DNA of 64,000 bases. Origin: Spirosoma terrae (GTDB lineage Bacteria; Bacteroidota; Bacteroidia; Cytophagales; Spirosomataceae). Numbering within the stretch: position 1 is the stretch's first letter; every line of letters starts with the position of its first letter. Made by a program: the position numbers and the translations under genes. The stretch is from contig NZ_JAAFZH010000006.1 of NCBI RefSeq assembly GCF_010435915.1, forward strand, positions 301,997 through 365,996, given 5' to 3'. The notes beneath the pieces are model-generated. The model was not told the origin of the DNA, did not search any database, and saw only the letters and a program-made list of their open reading frames with translations. Below, one piece after another: positions 53,161 through 61,240 of this stretch.

Positions 53161-54189
53161 TTACCTCTCATCAGTTAGCGATTTCAACGCATGCAGAAGA
53201 TTTTCAATGCTAACGAATAAGCTAGCACGATCGGTTTGTTCGCATCGCCATACAGCATTCCCATTCTGATACGTAGCATCAACGGTAGCAACGGAATTCT
53301 CCTGACTTATTCGAAAACCTTCCCGTTGAAGCGCCCGACGAGTCCAGAAAAGTAGCCGCTCGTCGCCAAGCAGGCTTATTGCCGGCCCCTGTTCGTCGGG
53401 ATGCATCATGAATGCCCCCGTGGTCCGATCAAAATAGAAACCTGCTTTGGCAAAGGTGGCTTCAAACATACCACTTAACACCAAATCTTCGGGCGCTCCT
53501 ACGGCCATATTCCCCTGAGCATCAAGCAGCCAGAGTTTATCAGCCATTTGCAGTGCCAGGTCTAGCTCATGGGTCGATAAGAGAATGGCTTTCTGGGTCT
53601 GACGAGTCAGCTGATGCAACAATCGCATCATTTCGACTCGATTGGGTAAATCCAGGTGGGCGGTCGGCTCGTCCAGCAAAATCAGATTGGTGTCCTGAGC
53701 CAACGCCCTGGCCAGCATCACTTTCTGACGCTCTCCGTCGCTCAACTGATGGATACGTCGGTAAGCAAATTTCTGCGTTCCAGTCGCCGTTATTGCCTTT
53801 TGCACTTGTGCAAGATCGCTTTCAGTCAACTTACCCAACCAACCCGTATGCGGGGTTCGGCCTAACGCAATGAGTTCATGGACGGACAGGTTTCCCGCTT
53901 CTACTCGCTCAGCCAGCACCAGGCTCAATCGCTGGGCGAGTTCCGTTGGATTGAAGTTAGCCAGGGGTTGACCGTTGAGCAGGATCTGACCACTGAGCGG
54001 AGGTTGCAGACCGGCCAGCGTTCGCATTAAGGTCGATTTGCCCGCCCCGTTTGGCCCTAACAGGCAAACTAGTTGACCCGGCCACAAATCCAGGGCCAAC
54101 GACTCCGCGACAGATCGTTTCCGCTGATTACGCCCGGTGTAGCCAATAGCCAACGCCTGTGTAGATAAGAGCGGAGCGGACGTATTCAT
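53161..54189 (-). CDS. btuD: Cobalamin/iron-type ABC transporter ATPase (BtuD-like)
   Basis: ATPase subunit (342 residues) of a FecCDE/BtuCDF-type importer. Walker A GPNGAGKST (about 46-54), Q-loop region, signature LSDGERQK, Walker B LILLDEPTAHLD, H-loop STHELDL. Residues beyond about 250 form a C-terminal extension not needed for ATPase function. It overlaps the permease stop by 1 bp. Assigned to vitamin B12 rather than iron because the operon starts with a cobalamin riboswitch. Confidence 0.88.
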   Translation of the reverse strand: MNTSAPLLSTQALAIGYTGRNQRKRSVAESLALDLWPGQLVCLLGPNGAGKSTLMRTLAGLQPPLSGQILLNGQPLANFNPTELAQRLSLVLAERVEAGNLSVHELIALGRTPHTGWLGKLTESDLAQVQKAITATGTQKFAYRRIHQLSDGERQKVMLARALAQDTNLILLDEPTAHLDLPNRVEMMRLLHQLTRQTQKAILLSTHELDLALQMADKLWLLDAQGNMAVGAPEDLVLSGMFEATFAKAGFYFDRTTGAFMMHPDEQGPAISLLGDERLLFWTRRALQREGFRISQENSVATVDATYQNGNAVWRCEQTDRASLFVSIENLLHALKSLTDER

Positions 54190-55277
54190 CAGAAAGCAGT
54201 ACGTAGATTGTTTCGACGGACAATAATCCAGATAACGACTGGTGCCCCCAGCAGAGACGTAACAACACTAATTGGCAGGACAGCCTGGGTACCAGGCAAC
54301 TGAGCGATTCCATCACAAACCAGCAGCAATATGGCTCCCACCAGACACGTAGCCGGAATAAGCAATCGATGATCAGACGTATCGAGTAGCGAGCGGGTCA
54401 GATGGGGTACGGCAATTCCGACAAAACCAATGGGCCCGCAAAAGGCCGTAATGCTGCCTGTCAGCAGACTGGTACTGATTAAAATCAGAAGTCGGCTACG
54501 CGCTACGTTCAGCCCCATGCTACGAGCATAGTTTTCACCCAGCAATAGTACGTTCAGGGCTTTTGACGACGAAAATGCCACGATAAGCCCTAATGCCACA
54601 ACAATAGCCAGTACGTATAGATGCGTTTGTACTACCCCACCCAGCGAGCCAAACGTCCACATTAGATACTCCTGAAGCTCTTCGGGCTGGCTGAAATACT
54701 GCCAGATACTGACAATGGCTAACGTAATGGTTCCAATCATTACACCGACAATCAGCAGAACGATATTGTCCCGTAATCGTCCGCCAATCGATAAAACCAG
54801 CAGTAGCACCAGAGCCGAACCCAGGGAGGCCATAAACACTAGTAGCCAACTATCCGCAATACCCAGCTGACGAATAGCGTAAAGACTGGCACTACCTCCA
54901 CCTCCCAGCATCACCACGGCTACGCCTAACCCTGCTCCGGCCGTAATGCCCAGTTCAGAGGGTCCCGCCAGTGGGTTGCGGAACAAAGCCTGCATTTGCA
55001 AACCACTAACTGATAAGCCACACCCGACAATAACGGCCGTTATGGCTTTGGGCAACCGTATTTTCTGCACGATATACAACCACGCTACGTTTTCCGATCC
55101 TTGCCCCGCGACAATACGGGCCACCTCTTTCAACGGAATAGACACAGAGCCGAACGCAATATCAAGCAGGAAACAAACGATGACCAACACGGCTAGCACT
55201 GGAATAATCAGACCACGCCAGCCATATACTGCGTTTTTATCGGGGATTTCCAGAAATTGTGACGGGGGTTTACCCAT
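54189..55277 (-). CDS. btuC: Cobalamin-type ABC transporter permease (BtuC-like)
   Basis: FecCD/BtuC-type permease (362 residues, about 10 membrane helices). Characteristic GLSVSGLQMQALFRNPLAGPSELG and GPIGFVGIAVPHLTRSLL (coupling helix) stretches are intact. It shares one base with the genes on both sides, so synthesis with BtuD and BtuF is coupled. Confidence 0.9.
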   Translation of the reverse strand: MGKPPSQFLEIPDKNAVYGWRGLIIPVLAVLVIVCFLLDIAFGSVSIPLKEVARIVAGQGSENVAWLYIVQKIRLPKAITAVIVGCGLSVSGLQMQALFRNPLAGPSELGITAGAGLGVAVVMLGGGGSASLYAIRQLGIADSWLLVFMASLGSALVLLLVLSIGGRLRDNIVLLIVGVMIGTITLAIVSIWQYFSQPEELQEYLMWTFGSLGGVVQTHLYVLAIVVALGLIVAFSSSKALNVLLLGENYARSMGLNVARSRLLILISTSLLTGSITAFCGPIGFVGIAVPHLTRSLLDTSDHRLLIPATCLVGAILLLVCDGIAQLPGTQAVLPISVVTSLLGAPVVIWIIVRRNNLRTAF

Positions 55278-56467
55278 TAGTTAAGTTGCCTGTAATAGAC
55301 CAATTTGTGTTTGGGCAGGAGGTCGGGATGTAGAATTTTGATCATGTCGGCCAGCACAAGATGAGGGTTTACCACGCCCGACTCCCAATAGTCGTTCGAT
55401 CCCTGGCTGTTGGTTCGTTTGTTATAATCGTACATTTGGCCCGTTTTGAAGGCCTTAAAATCAGCGTAGCGTGCATCCTTCGCCAAAATGCTCTGTTTTG
55501 AATCAGAAGCCATAATACTCACATTCAGCCAATAGTCAGCTTTTAGCGCGTAGGGGTAAACGGTTTCGAAATTCAAGGGCAAACTCCCCGTGGCTTTCCG
55601 GCTCGTCCAGGGATAACTGCCACCCGCATCGAGAAAAAAACGGGTCATGAAGCTATTGCCATCCGGTACGTACCACGCATCTTTCATGTTGATACCACTG
55701 ATAATTAACGGCTTGTGTTTAACCTGTTTAGCCAGGGACGTCAATCGTTTGTACTCCTGTTCGACATAGCCAAATTTCTGATTGACGAGCTTTTCCTTGT
55801 TGAGTAAAGCAGCCATCAATTTTACCCATTCGGCCCGCCCCAGTGGTGTATTCTCAACCCATTCGGAATTGATAAGCACCGGAATACCCGCTCCCTTCAG
55901 AATACTGTACCGATCCATGCGGGCATTAGGGCTTCCCATAGTCATCACCAAATCGGGATGCATTGTCACGAGTTGCTCTTCGTTGATCGTCTGGTCCCGC
56001 CCGATCTCCTTCACTTTTCCAGCTTTAATTCGGGCAATCACGTTGGGCGACGATACGTATGTCAGATTCGCCAGGCCAACAATTTGATCTTCGGCCCCTA
56101 AAAAAGCCGCTAACCCGACGTGCATGGACGACATGAGCACCATGCTACGTAGCGGCACTTCAATAACCTGACTGGGCGAGTACCCTTTAGGTGGTGGCGT
56201 ACCGCGCTGCACCAGCACATAGCGGATGGTATCAACTTTTTTCTCGAAAGGATTGATGATCGATACGTACTTGTACTTGCCAGCGTAGCGAATGTTAAAT
56301 CCTCTGGCGTACCGAATCGCTACCTGATCACTAGCTATTCCCGGAGATTTCGGGGTTGCCTTTTGCGCACTTGAGAGCGGAATACTACTGCTGTAGAGAA
56401 GCAGTACTGCCAGACAGCGCATTACGCTACGTGCTCTCTGACCTGATGAGCTTTTTTGTTTTTTCAT
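55277..56467 (-). CDS. btuF: Cobalamin-type periplasmic substrate-binding protein (BtuF-like)
   Basis: Periplasmic binding protein (396 residues) of the BtuF/FhuD clan: signal peptide ending near PLSSAQ, VPLRSMVLMSSMHVGLAAFLGAEDQIVG as the start of the first lobe, VMTMGSPNAR, and a long interlobe helix around residues 200-240. It is larger than E. coli BtuF (266 residues), as usual in Bacteroidota. First gene of btuFCD; ATG 56467 lies 33 bp after the riboswitch aptamer, whose downstream hairpin contains GGAGG. Confidence 0.88.
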   Translation of the reverse strand: MKKQKSSSGQRARSVMRCLAVLLLYSSSIPLSSAQKATPKSPGIASDQVAIRYARGFNIRYAGKYKYVSIINPFEKKVDTIRYVLVQRGTPPPKGYSPSQVIEVPLRSMVLMSSMHVGLAAFLGAEDQIVGLANLTYVSSPNVIARIKAGKVKEIGRDQTINEEQLVTMHPDLVMTMGSPNARMDRYSILKGAGIPVLINSEWVENTPLGRAEWVKLMAALLNKEKLVNQKFGYVEQEYKRLTSLAKQVKHKPLIISGINMKDAWYVPDGNSFMTRFFLDAGGSYPWTSRKATGSLPLNFETVYPYALKADYWLNVSIMASDSKQSILAKDARYADFKAFKTGQMYDYNKRTNSQGSNDYWESGVVNPHLVLADMIKILHPDLLPKHKLVYYRQLN

Positions 56468-56476
56468 GGATTGACG

Positions 56477-56495
56477 AGCTTTTCCTCCGAAAGCT
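56477..56495 (-). promoter_or_regulatory. Expression-platform hairpin of the cobalamin riboswitch
   Basis: On the minus strand AGCUUU and AAAGCU form a 6-bp stem whose loop carries GGAGG, the only Shine-Dalgarno-like sequence before ATG 56467. Loop pairing with the aptamer would hide it, as in translational cobalamin riboswitches. The spacing from GGAGG to ATG (about 16 nt) is slightly long. Confidence 0.55.
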
Positions 56496-56499
56496 GTTG

Positions 56500-56667
56500 A
56501 TCGATTCTATCAAGGCAGGTCTTCTGACTTCTCCAGTCGCCAACAACCTTCCCGTCCTTATAGAACAGTGGCATACGAGTTGGTGACTTCAACAGATGGA
56601 GTTACAGCAGCGGAGACTGTTCAGGATTTACACCTGGATTCCCTCTTCAAACGGCTTCCTAATCGAT
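56500..56667 (-). ncRNA. Cobalamin riboswitch aptamer
   Basis: The minus strand holds the conserved elements in order: a P1 half AUCGAUU (plus 56661-56667), GGGAAUCC and AGGUGUAAAUCCUG (56622-56643 region), CAGUCUCCGCUGCUGUAA, GCCACUG, and the B12 box AGUCAGAAGACCUGCC (plus about 56514-56529), closed by the other P1 half AAUCGAU (56500-56506). Together they are a good match to the cobalamin family (RF00174). It controls the btuFCD operon, predicted to repress when B12 is plentiful. Confidence 0.93.
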
Positions 56668-56696
56668 AAATAAGAAAGCCATTACCTTCATATCGG

Positions 56697-56704
56697 CAAA
56701 GGTA
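56697..56704 (-). promoter_or_regulatory. TACCTTTG promoter box of the riboswitch-btuFCD operon
   Basis: Minus-strand TACCTTTG, exact match to TAnnTTTG, 29 bases upstream of the riboswitch P1 stem, correct for transcription starting just before the aptamer. Confidence 0.65.
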
Positions 56705-56752
56705 CAATATCAGACGGAAGGAACCGCCCTTTGATCAACATTGGTGGCTGGC

Positions 56753-57559
56753 TCAGTCAATTTCCGACACCACTACGTAGTTATCGTTACGGGTGATGCC
56801 ATACAATATCAACTTGCTTTTTACACTGCGGTCAATGGCAAAAGCCTGCCCTTCGCTAATCGTTGGGATTGTTTTTACGTAGTGTAGCGTATGCCCCCGC
56901 TCCGGTAATTTCAGTACGTATAGTTCCGGTTTGTCATGACCAGTGCAATAAATGAGTCCATCGTTGCCCCATGTGCCACCTGACGAACTCTTTGGCGAAA
57001 AGGCCTGAAGAACATTGGCCGGAAACGACCAGGCTTCTACCTGCTGCCAGCTTTCTGTAAATTTCACCAGCGTTGTCCAACGATTATCTCGCCCTTCGGC
57101 CGATGCCTTATCGGAGTAATTAGCGAAACAAACCCACCAATGTCCCTGATAAAAATCGGCCCACGTTGCCGAACCGGGAAACAACCCAAAGCTATGACTT
57201 CCAATGTGTTTAAGTGTTCCTGTATCAAAAATCTCGATAGAACTGGCCATCGGTACGTCGGGATAGTTAGAGTGTGTGCAGTAAAGCTTTTTCCCCAGCA
57301 CAACCCCGCTATTCATATGCTTGAGCAACCCCGTCGTATCATTCCAGGCAGCCACCTGTTTTCCATCCGACTTTGTATGCTTGGTTAGCGAGTGGTTATT
57401 GATGACATAGAAGTATGATTCATCGACAGCGACGCCCTGCTTTACTTCCTGAGGTTGGAAACGACGAAGTTCTTTCGCTTTCTGCCCATAGCTGACTTTA
57501 CCAAACGTGAGCCCTGCAAGAATGGTGGTAACTAGTAAAAACCGCATTATGATATCCAT
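56753..57559 (-). CDS. Exported propeller-like protein of unknown function
   Basis: Exported protein (268 residues) with a signal peptide ending near VSYGQ and beta-rich, WD-like repeats (GVAVDESYFYVINNH, HSNYPDVPMASSIEIFD, WVCFANYSD, GNDGLIYCTGHDKPELYVL) suggesting a propeller. I do not recognise the family with certainty. ATG 57559 is chosen because it overlaps the stop of the upstream kinase gene by one base (TAATG), indicating translational coupling; ATG 57547 is also possible. The link to a kinase is unexplained. Confidence 0.7.
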   Translation of the reverse strand: MDIIMRFLLVTTILAGLTFGKVSYGQKAKELRRFQPQEVKQGVAVDESYFYVINNHSLTKHTKSDGKQVAAWNDTTGLLKHMNSGVVLGKKLYCTHSNYPDVPMASSIEIFDTGTLKHIGSHSFGLFPGSATWADFYQGHWWVCFANYSDKASAEGRDNRWTTLVKFTESWQQVEAWSFPANVLQAFSPKSSSGGTWGNDGLIYCTGHDKPELYVLKLPERGHTLHYVKTIPTISEGQAFAIDRSVKSKLILYGITRNDNYVVVSEID

Positions 57560-58554
57560 TAAAAACGACAATACATCTCCGAAAAACGCTTGATGATAGC
57601 CACACGTTCTTTCAAATAGCGTGGCCCAACGAAACTATTCGACCAGTCATCGAAATTCTCGACCTGGAAGCCCAGGTAAAATAGCCAGAACATAATTCCC
57701 AGGAACGGCACTGCTTCGATTTCTTCATCGGACAACGTACGTACGTCTCTGTATCCTTTTATAAATACCGAAAACTGCCGGTCTGCCTCTTCTTTCGTGA
57801 TTTTCCCGGTAATGGTGTGAATGAAAAAATGGACCAGGAACGAAGCTAGATCGTTGGCCAGGTACCCTTTCCCGGCAAAATCGAAATCGAAGAGAGTGAA
57901 TAGATTCCCATCAAAATGGAAATTTTTGGGTAGGTAATCGTAATGACAATAGCCCGAACTTAAGCTAGCATTATCGAACGTTGCCATCTTTTGATCGACC
58001 TGATTGGCCAGTTCCAATAAGTAAGCATAATCTGCTGATTCCTCCGCAAACCACGGCTTAACGACTTCCAGCGGTCGCCAGAGGGTTGTTTCTGCAGTAT
58101 ACGGTTTCCGTTCGTAGCCTAACTCAATCTGGGACGTAATGGTATGGTTAAAGGCCATTTCACGACCTATTATCATCAATTGCTCATCCGAGAAATCGTA
58201 AACATTGTTCCCTGGCGCAAACATAAACACAACCCCATAACGCATACCTTCAATGGCATTAAATGGCTGTATCTGCTCACCATGCAGGTCTCGCAGGGGA
58301 TACGCCACTTTCGCCCCCCGCTCATGCAGAATATTGAGCAGTTCAATTTCTCCTCTTATTTCCTCCAGAGTTCGGTGCGAACTTCGATACACTTTCAGGA
58401 TATATTTAACGTTCTCTCCTTCTATACGATACGTATCGCTCACACCATGAAGTAATAACTTACAGGTGATTCCGGCAAAGCCGTACTTTTCTTCGATATA
58501 ACGGCCAAGTGCCATTGATGATAAGGTTGAGTACTGAGCGGGAAAGATATCCAT
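57559..58554 (-). CDS. APH-family phosphotransferase
   Basis: Cytoplasmic small-molecule kinase (331 residues) of the aminoglycoside phosphotransferase/homoserine kinase-like fold. ATP-binding Lys in YILKVYRS, catalytic loop YCHYDYLPKNFHFD (the usual HGDxxxxN appears as HYDYLPKN), metal-binding Asp in LFDFDFAG. These enzymes phosphorylate choline, homoserine, sugars or antibiotics; the substrate is not predictable. First gene of a two-gene operon with the exported protein downstream. The altered HYD motif keeps the catalytic Asp. Confidence 0.85.
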   Translation of the reverse strand: MDIFPAQYSTLSSMALGRYIEEKYGFAGITCKLLLHGVSDTYRIEGENVKYILKVYRSSHRTLEEIRGEIELLNILHERGAKVAYPLRDLHGEQIQPFNAIEGMRYGVVFMFAPGNNVYDFSDEQLMIIGREMAFNHTITSQIELGYERKPYTAETTLWRPLEVVKPWFAEESADYAYLLELANQVDQKMATFDNASLSSGYCHYDYLPKNFHFDGNLFTLFDFDFAGKGYLANDLASFLVHFFIHTITGKITKEEADRQFSVFIKGYRDVRTLSDEEIEAVPFLGIMFWLFYLGFQVENFDDWSNSFVGPRYLKERVAIIKRFSEMYCRF

Positions 58555-58599
58555 AGATACGTAGTGAATTCGGGTTTTCAGGTTTGCTACAACGCAAAA

Positions 58600-58621
58600 A
58601 GGGCTGTGAAACCACAGCCCT
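58600..58621 (-). terminator. Rho-independent terminator after the Gfo/Idh/MocA gene
   Basis: AGGGCTGTG (58600-58608) pairs with CACAGCCCT (58613-58621) around AAAC; on the minus strand the stem is followed by TTTTT. It lies 19 bp after the oxidoreductase stop and before the kinase start. Confidence 0.9.
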
Positions 58622-58640
58622 GAAAAATCAACGGGATGAA

Positions 58641-59723
58641 CTATAAAAGAACAGGTTGCCCTGTACGTACCGACTCATCGCAGGCAAAAGCGATCTGCAA
58701 GCTATTGACAGCATCCTGCATATGGTCGGTAAGGTCGATATTCTCCTGAATAGCCCGCAGGAAGTAGCGTTGTTCGCGATTACACAACTCCTGATGATCA
58801 GGCTCATCCTGCATATCGATCCAGGTATCGGCTTCTACGAACTGATCATTCGCATCCAGATTGGCCCGGTGTACACGTAGCGATTCGGTTTTGGTGTGTG
58901 AATCAACATTGTCTGACTTACCAGCCGCACCAGCATTCTTCGCTACAATTGATACGCAACCGTTTGGGCCAATTACATCTTTTACGAAAAAAGCCGTTTC
59001 GCTCATCATAGGTCCCCAACCAGCTTCGTACCAACCCACAGACCCATCCTCAAACCGAATCTGTAACTGGCCGTAGTTATAGTTATCGGCCGGAATATCG
59101 TTGGTCAGGCGAGCACCGATTGCGTTGACTTGTACGGGTTTCGAGCGGGTCATCTGACACATTACGTCGATGTAATGTACACCACAGTCAACGATTGGGC
59201 TTAGGCTTTTCATCAGATTCCGATGAACGGTCCACATCGTTCCATGACTCTGCTGGTTAAGATTCATGCGCATCACGAGCGGTTTTCCCATTTCCCGAGC
59301 GACCTCAACGAATTTCTCCCAGGATGGATGATGGCGTAAAATATACCCGACAACCAGTTTTTTCCCGGCCTTCTCCGCAGCGGCTACGACTCGTTTAGCG
59401 CCGTCAACCGTATCAGCAACAGGTTTCTCAATAAACACGTGGCAGCCCTTCTCAAAAGCCTGAATCGCAAACGCTTCGTGCGTATCGGGATAGGTAGAGA
59501 TACAGACCGCATCGGGTTTGGTTTCCGCCAGAGCAGTCGTATAATCGTCAAATAAGGCATACCCCCCACCTAACCGCTCGTTCAGAACAGCCTTGCTGTT
59601 TCCGGTCGACACAATTCCGCATATCTCGAATCCGTCCAACGATTGGTAAGCAATAGCGTGCGATGAGCCCATATTGCCGCATCCAACGACAAGTACTCGC
59701 AATGAATTTGTTGAAGCTGACAT
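58641..59723 (-). CDS. Gfo/Idh/MocA-family oxidoreductase
   Basis: NAD(P)-dependent sugar or cyclitol dehydrogenase family (360 residues). N-terminal Rossmann LVVGCGNMGSSHA, AVCISTYPDTHEAFA, EKPVADTVDGAKR (family EKP motif), and a C-terminal beta-sheet half with VDCGVHYIDVM carrying the usual catalytic His. Cytoplasmic, transcribed alone with its own terminator. Substrate unknown. Confidence 0.92.
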   Translation of the reverse strand: MSASTNSLRVLVVGCGNMGSSHAIAYQSLDGFEICGIVSTGNSKAVLNERLGGGYALFDDYTTALAETKPDAVCISTYPDTHEAFAIQAFEKGCHVFIEKPVADTVDGAKRVVAAAEKAGKKLVVGYILRHHPSWEKFVEVAREMGKPLVMRMNLNQQSHGTMWTVHRNLMKSLSPIVDCGVHYIDVMCQMTRSKPVQVNAIGARLTNDIPADNYNYGQLQIRFEDGSVGWYEAGWGPMMSETAFFVKDVIGPNGCVSIVAKNAGAAGKSDNVDSHTKTESLRVHRANLDANDQFVEADTWIDMQDEPDHQELCNREQRYFLRAIQENIDLTDHMQDAVNSLQIAFACDESVRTGQPVLL

Positions 59724-59807
59724 GAAAATGACGTTTGAGCCGCAAAGATAGTATTTCTCAGAAGCAGACTAGTACAGGCTAGTCCACAACAATATGTTTT
59801 CGGGTTG

Positions 59808-59815
59808 TAAATTTG
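59808..59815 (+). promoter_or_regulatory. TAAATTTG promoter box just before the TruC-like gene
   Basis: Exact TAnnTTTG match ending 6 bases before ATG 59822, so the transcript would have almost no leader. Confidence 0.45.
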
Positions 59816-59821
59816 TTGCTT

Positions 59822-60556
59822 ATGCCTATTTCGAACCAGACAGTCGCTTCCAGCGAGCCCCTGTCGATACTGTACCAGTCCGCTGATTTAGTAGCCATCA
59901 ATAAGCCCCACGGCCTGCTGGTGCATCGTTCGCCCATAGCCAGCGATGCCAGCGAATTTGCCGTTCAGCTATTACGTGATCAGCTAGGGCAGCGCGTTTA
60001 TCCTGTTCACCGATTAGATCGCAAAACGGGCGGGGTGCTACTATTTGCTCTGAGCGAAACCATGAATTCAGTCATGCAGCAACGCTTCGCCGAAGGAGCG
60101 ATTGAGAAGACGTATCTGGCCATTGTACGGGGTTACACACCTGATGAACAGGTTATTGATTATCCACTACGTCGCGACGATAATCCCGACGTTTATCAGG
60201 ACGCCGTTACCCGTCTACGCACTGTTCAACGTACCGAAATTCCCTTGGCTTTTGGTAAACACGCTACGTCTCGTTATTCGCTAGTCGAGTTAACACCAAC
60301 TACTGGACGAATGCACCAACTACGTAAGCACATGGCTCATATTATGCACCCGATTATTGGCGATCGCCCGCACGGCTGTAACAAGCAGAATAAATTATTT
60401 CTGAATCGATTCGACATGAATACGATGCTTTTACATGCCCATCAGCTTCAATTCCGCGACCCTGTTACGTCGGAATTAGTCACCATAACAGCTCCTTTTC
60501 AGAGCGAGTTTTCCCGGATGATGACGGAGCTGTTTGCTACGTCTGATTTAGCTTAG
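59822..60556 (+). CDS. truC: RluA-family pseudouridine synthase, TruC-like
   Basis: tRNA/rRNA uridine isomerase (244 residues). LVAINKPHGLLVHRSPI and the catalytic HRLDRKTGGVLLFAL (Asp in RLD) are diagnostic; TTGRMHQLRKHMAHIMHPIIGD is the second family motif. The start and length are closest to TruC, which modifies U65 in tRNA(Ile) and tRNA(Asp). RluA paralogues cannot be fully excluded. ATG 59822 is preferred over TTG 59813, which lies in the promoter box. Confidence 0.85.
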   Translation: MPISNQTVASSEPLSILYQSADLVAINKPHGLLVHRSPIASDASEFAVQLLRDQLGQRVYPVHRLDRKTGGVLLFALSETMNSVMQQRFAEGAIEKTYLAIVRGYTPDEQVIDYPLRRDDNPDVYQDAVTRLRTVQRTEIPLAFGKHATSRYSLVELTPTTGRMHQLRKHMAHIMHPIIGDRPHGCNKQNKLFLNRFDMNTMLLHAHQLQFRDPVTSELVTITAPFQSEFSRMMTELFATSDLA

Positions 60557-60646
60557 TGTACTGCCCAGACAAAATAGTATTCGGTTTAGCCGTCAAAAAG
60601 TACGCTTCGTCCTATCTTCTTTTCCCTCACGTATCGCACTCTGTAC

Positions 60647-60689
60647 TTTTGTCCACAGACGAACGAACGATGTCCACTAATGGACAAAA
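60647..60689. promoter_or_regulatory. Promoter and operator-like repeats before the small exported protein gene
   Basis: A TACTTTTG box (60644-60651) is followed by TTTTGTCCA (60647-60655) and its perfect inverted copy TGGACAAAA (60681-60689); a second TGTCCA (60671-60676) forms a closer 6-bp inverted repeat with TGGACA (60681-60686). Three related half-sites downstream of a promoter suggest a repressor binding region. The leader to ATG 60803 would be about 150 nt. Confidence 0.5.
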
Positions 60690-60802
60690 TCGGAAGCGCG
60701 CGCACAAACTATTGAGCTGACTATCAATTTATTACCAAACTGGCACACACTTTGGCTATTGGTCATCAGACGAACAAAACAACACTAAACACAAATACTA
60801 CT

Positions 60803-61180
60803 ATGTTACTACCAGTAATCACTAAACTAGCAGGTTCCGTTCTTTTGAGTGCAGCCACTCTTATGAACCCATCAGGCCCTAAAAACCTTTCATTTGATGC
60901 CAGCGCCTTTGTGACAGTCAACAAACAGGTCCGCGTTGCAGTAAGTAAAAAGGCTGAGATTCCCGTCACCGTTTTGCTACGTGATGTCAACAAGAATATT
61001 TTATTCCATCAGTCTATCAGCAAAATGGAATCTTCCTACGCTGTAAAGCTGAACGTAAACGATTTGGCAGACGGCACCTATGAATTGGAGGTAAAATCAA
61101 CTGAAGGTAGTATTCGCAAAGAGTTCAACTTGTCGACACAACCCACCCAGCAAAGTAGCCGCATCGTAGCTATGCAGTAG
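60803..61180 (+). CDS. Small exported protein, DUF3244/sorting-domain-like
   Basis: Exported protein (125 residues) with a hydrophobic N-terminus (MLLPVITKLAGSVLLSAAT) and a single beta-sandwich: VTVLLRDVNKNILFHQ, then LNVNDLADGTYELEVKS, the pattern of type IX secretion sorting domains and DUF3244. It lacks the terminal basic tail of a canonical sorting signal, so DUF3244-type is preferred. ATG 60803 is used because residues before it are polar and Thr/Asn-rich. Strong terminator 16 bp downstream. Confidence 0.7.
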   Translation: MLLPVITKLAGSVLLSAATLMNPSGPKNLSFDASAFVTVNKQVRVAVSKKAEIPVTVLLRDVNKNILFHQSISKMESSYAVKLNVNDLADGTYELEVKSTEGSIRKEFNLSTQPTQQSSRIVAMQ

Positions 61181-61196
61181 CCATACGCATAAAAAA

Positions 61197-61228
61197 GGGC
61201 CTAACTTATTCGGTTAGGCCCTTTTTTT
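61197..61228. terminator. Bidirectional Rho-independent terminator
   Basis: GGGCCTAAC (61197-61205) pairs with GTTAGGCCC (61213-61221); A-run before and T-run after make it functional on both strands, ending the small exported protein gene and the IorB-like gene. Confidence 0.92.
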
Positions 61229-61240
61229 AATATAGTACGA

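Noticed and set aside
52981..53178. 65-codon open frame on the plus strand
   Set aside because: Low-complexity AT-rich intergenic DNA, no domain, no promoter; overlaps the end of btuD.
53161..56467. Call as iron-siderophore importer (fecBCDE)
   Set aside because: The cobalamin riboswitch directly upstream assigns it to vitamin B12.
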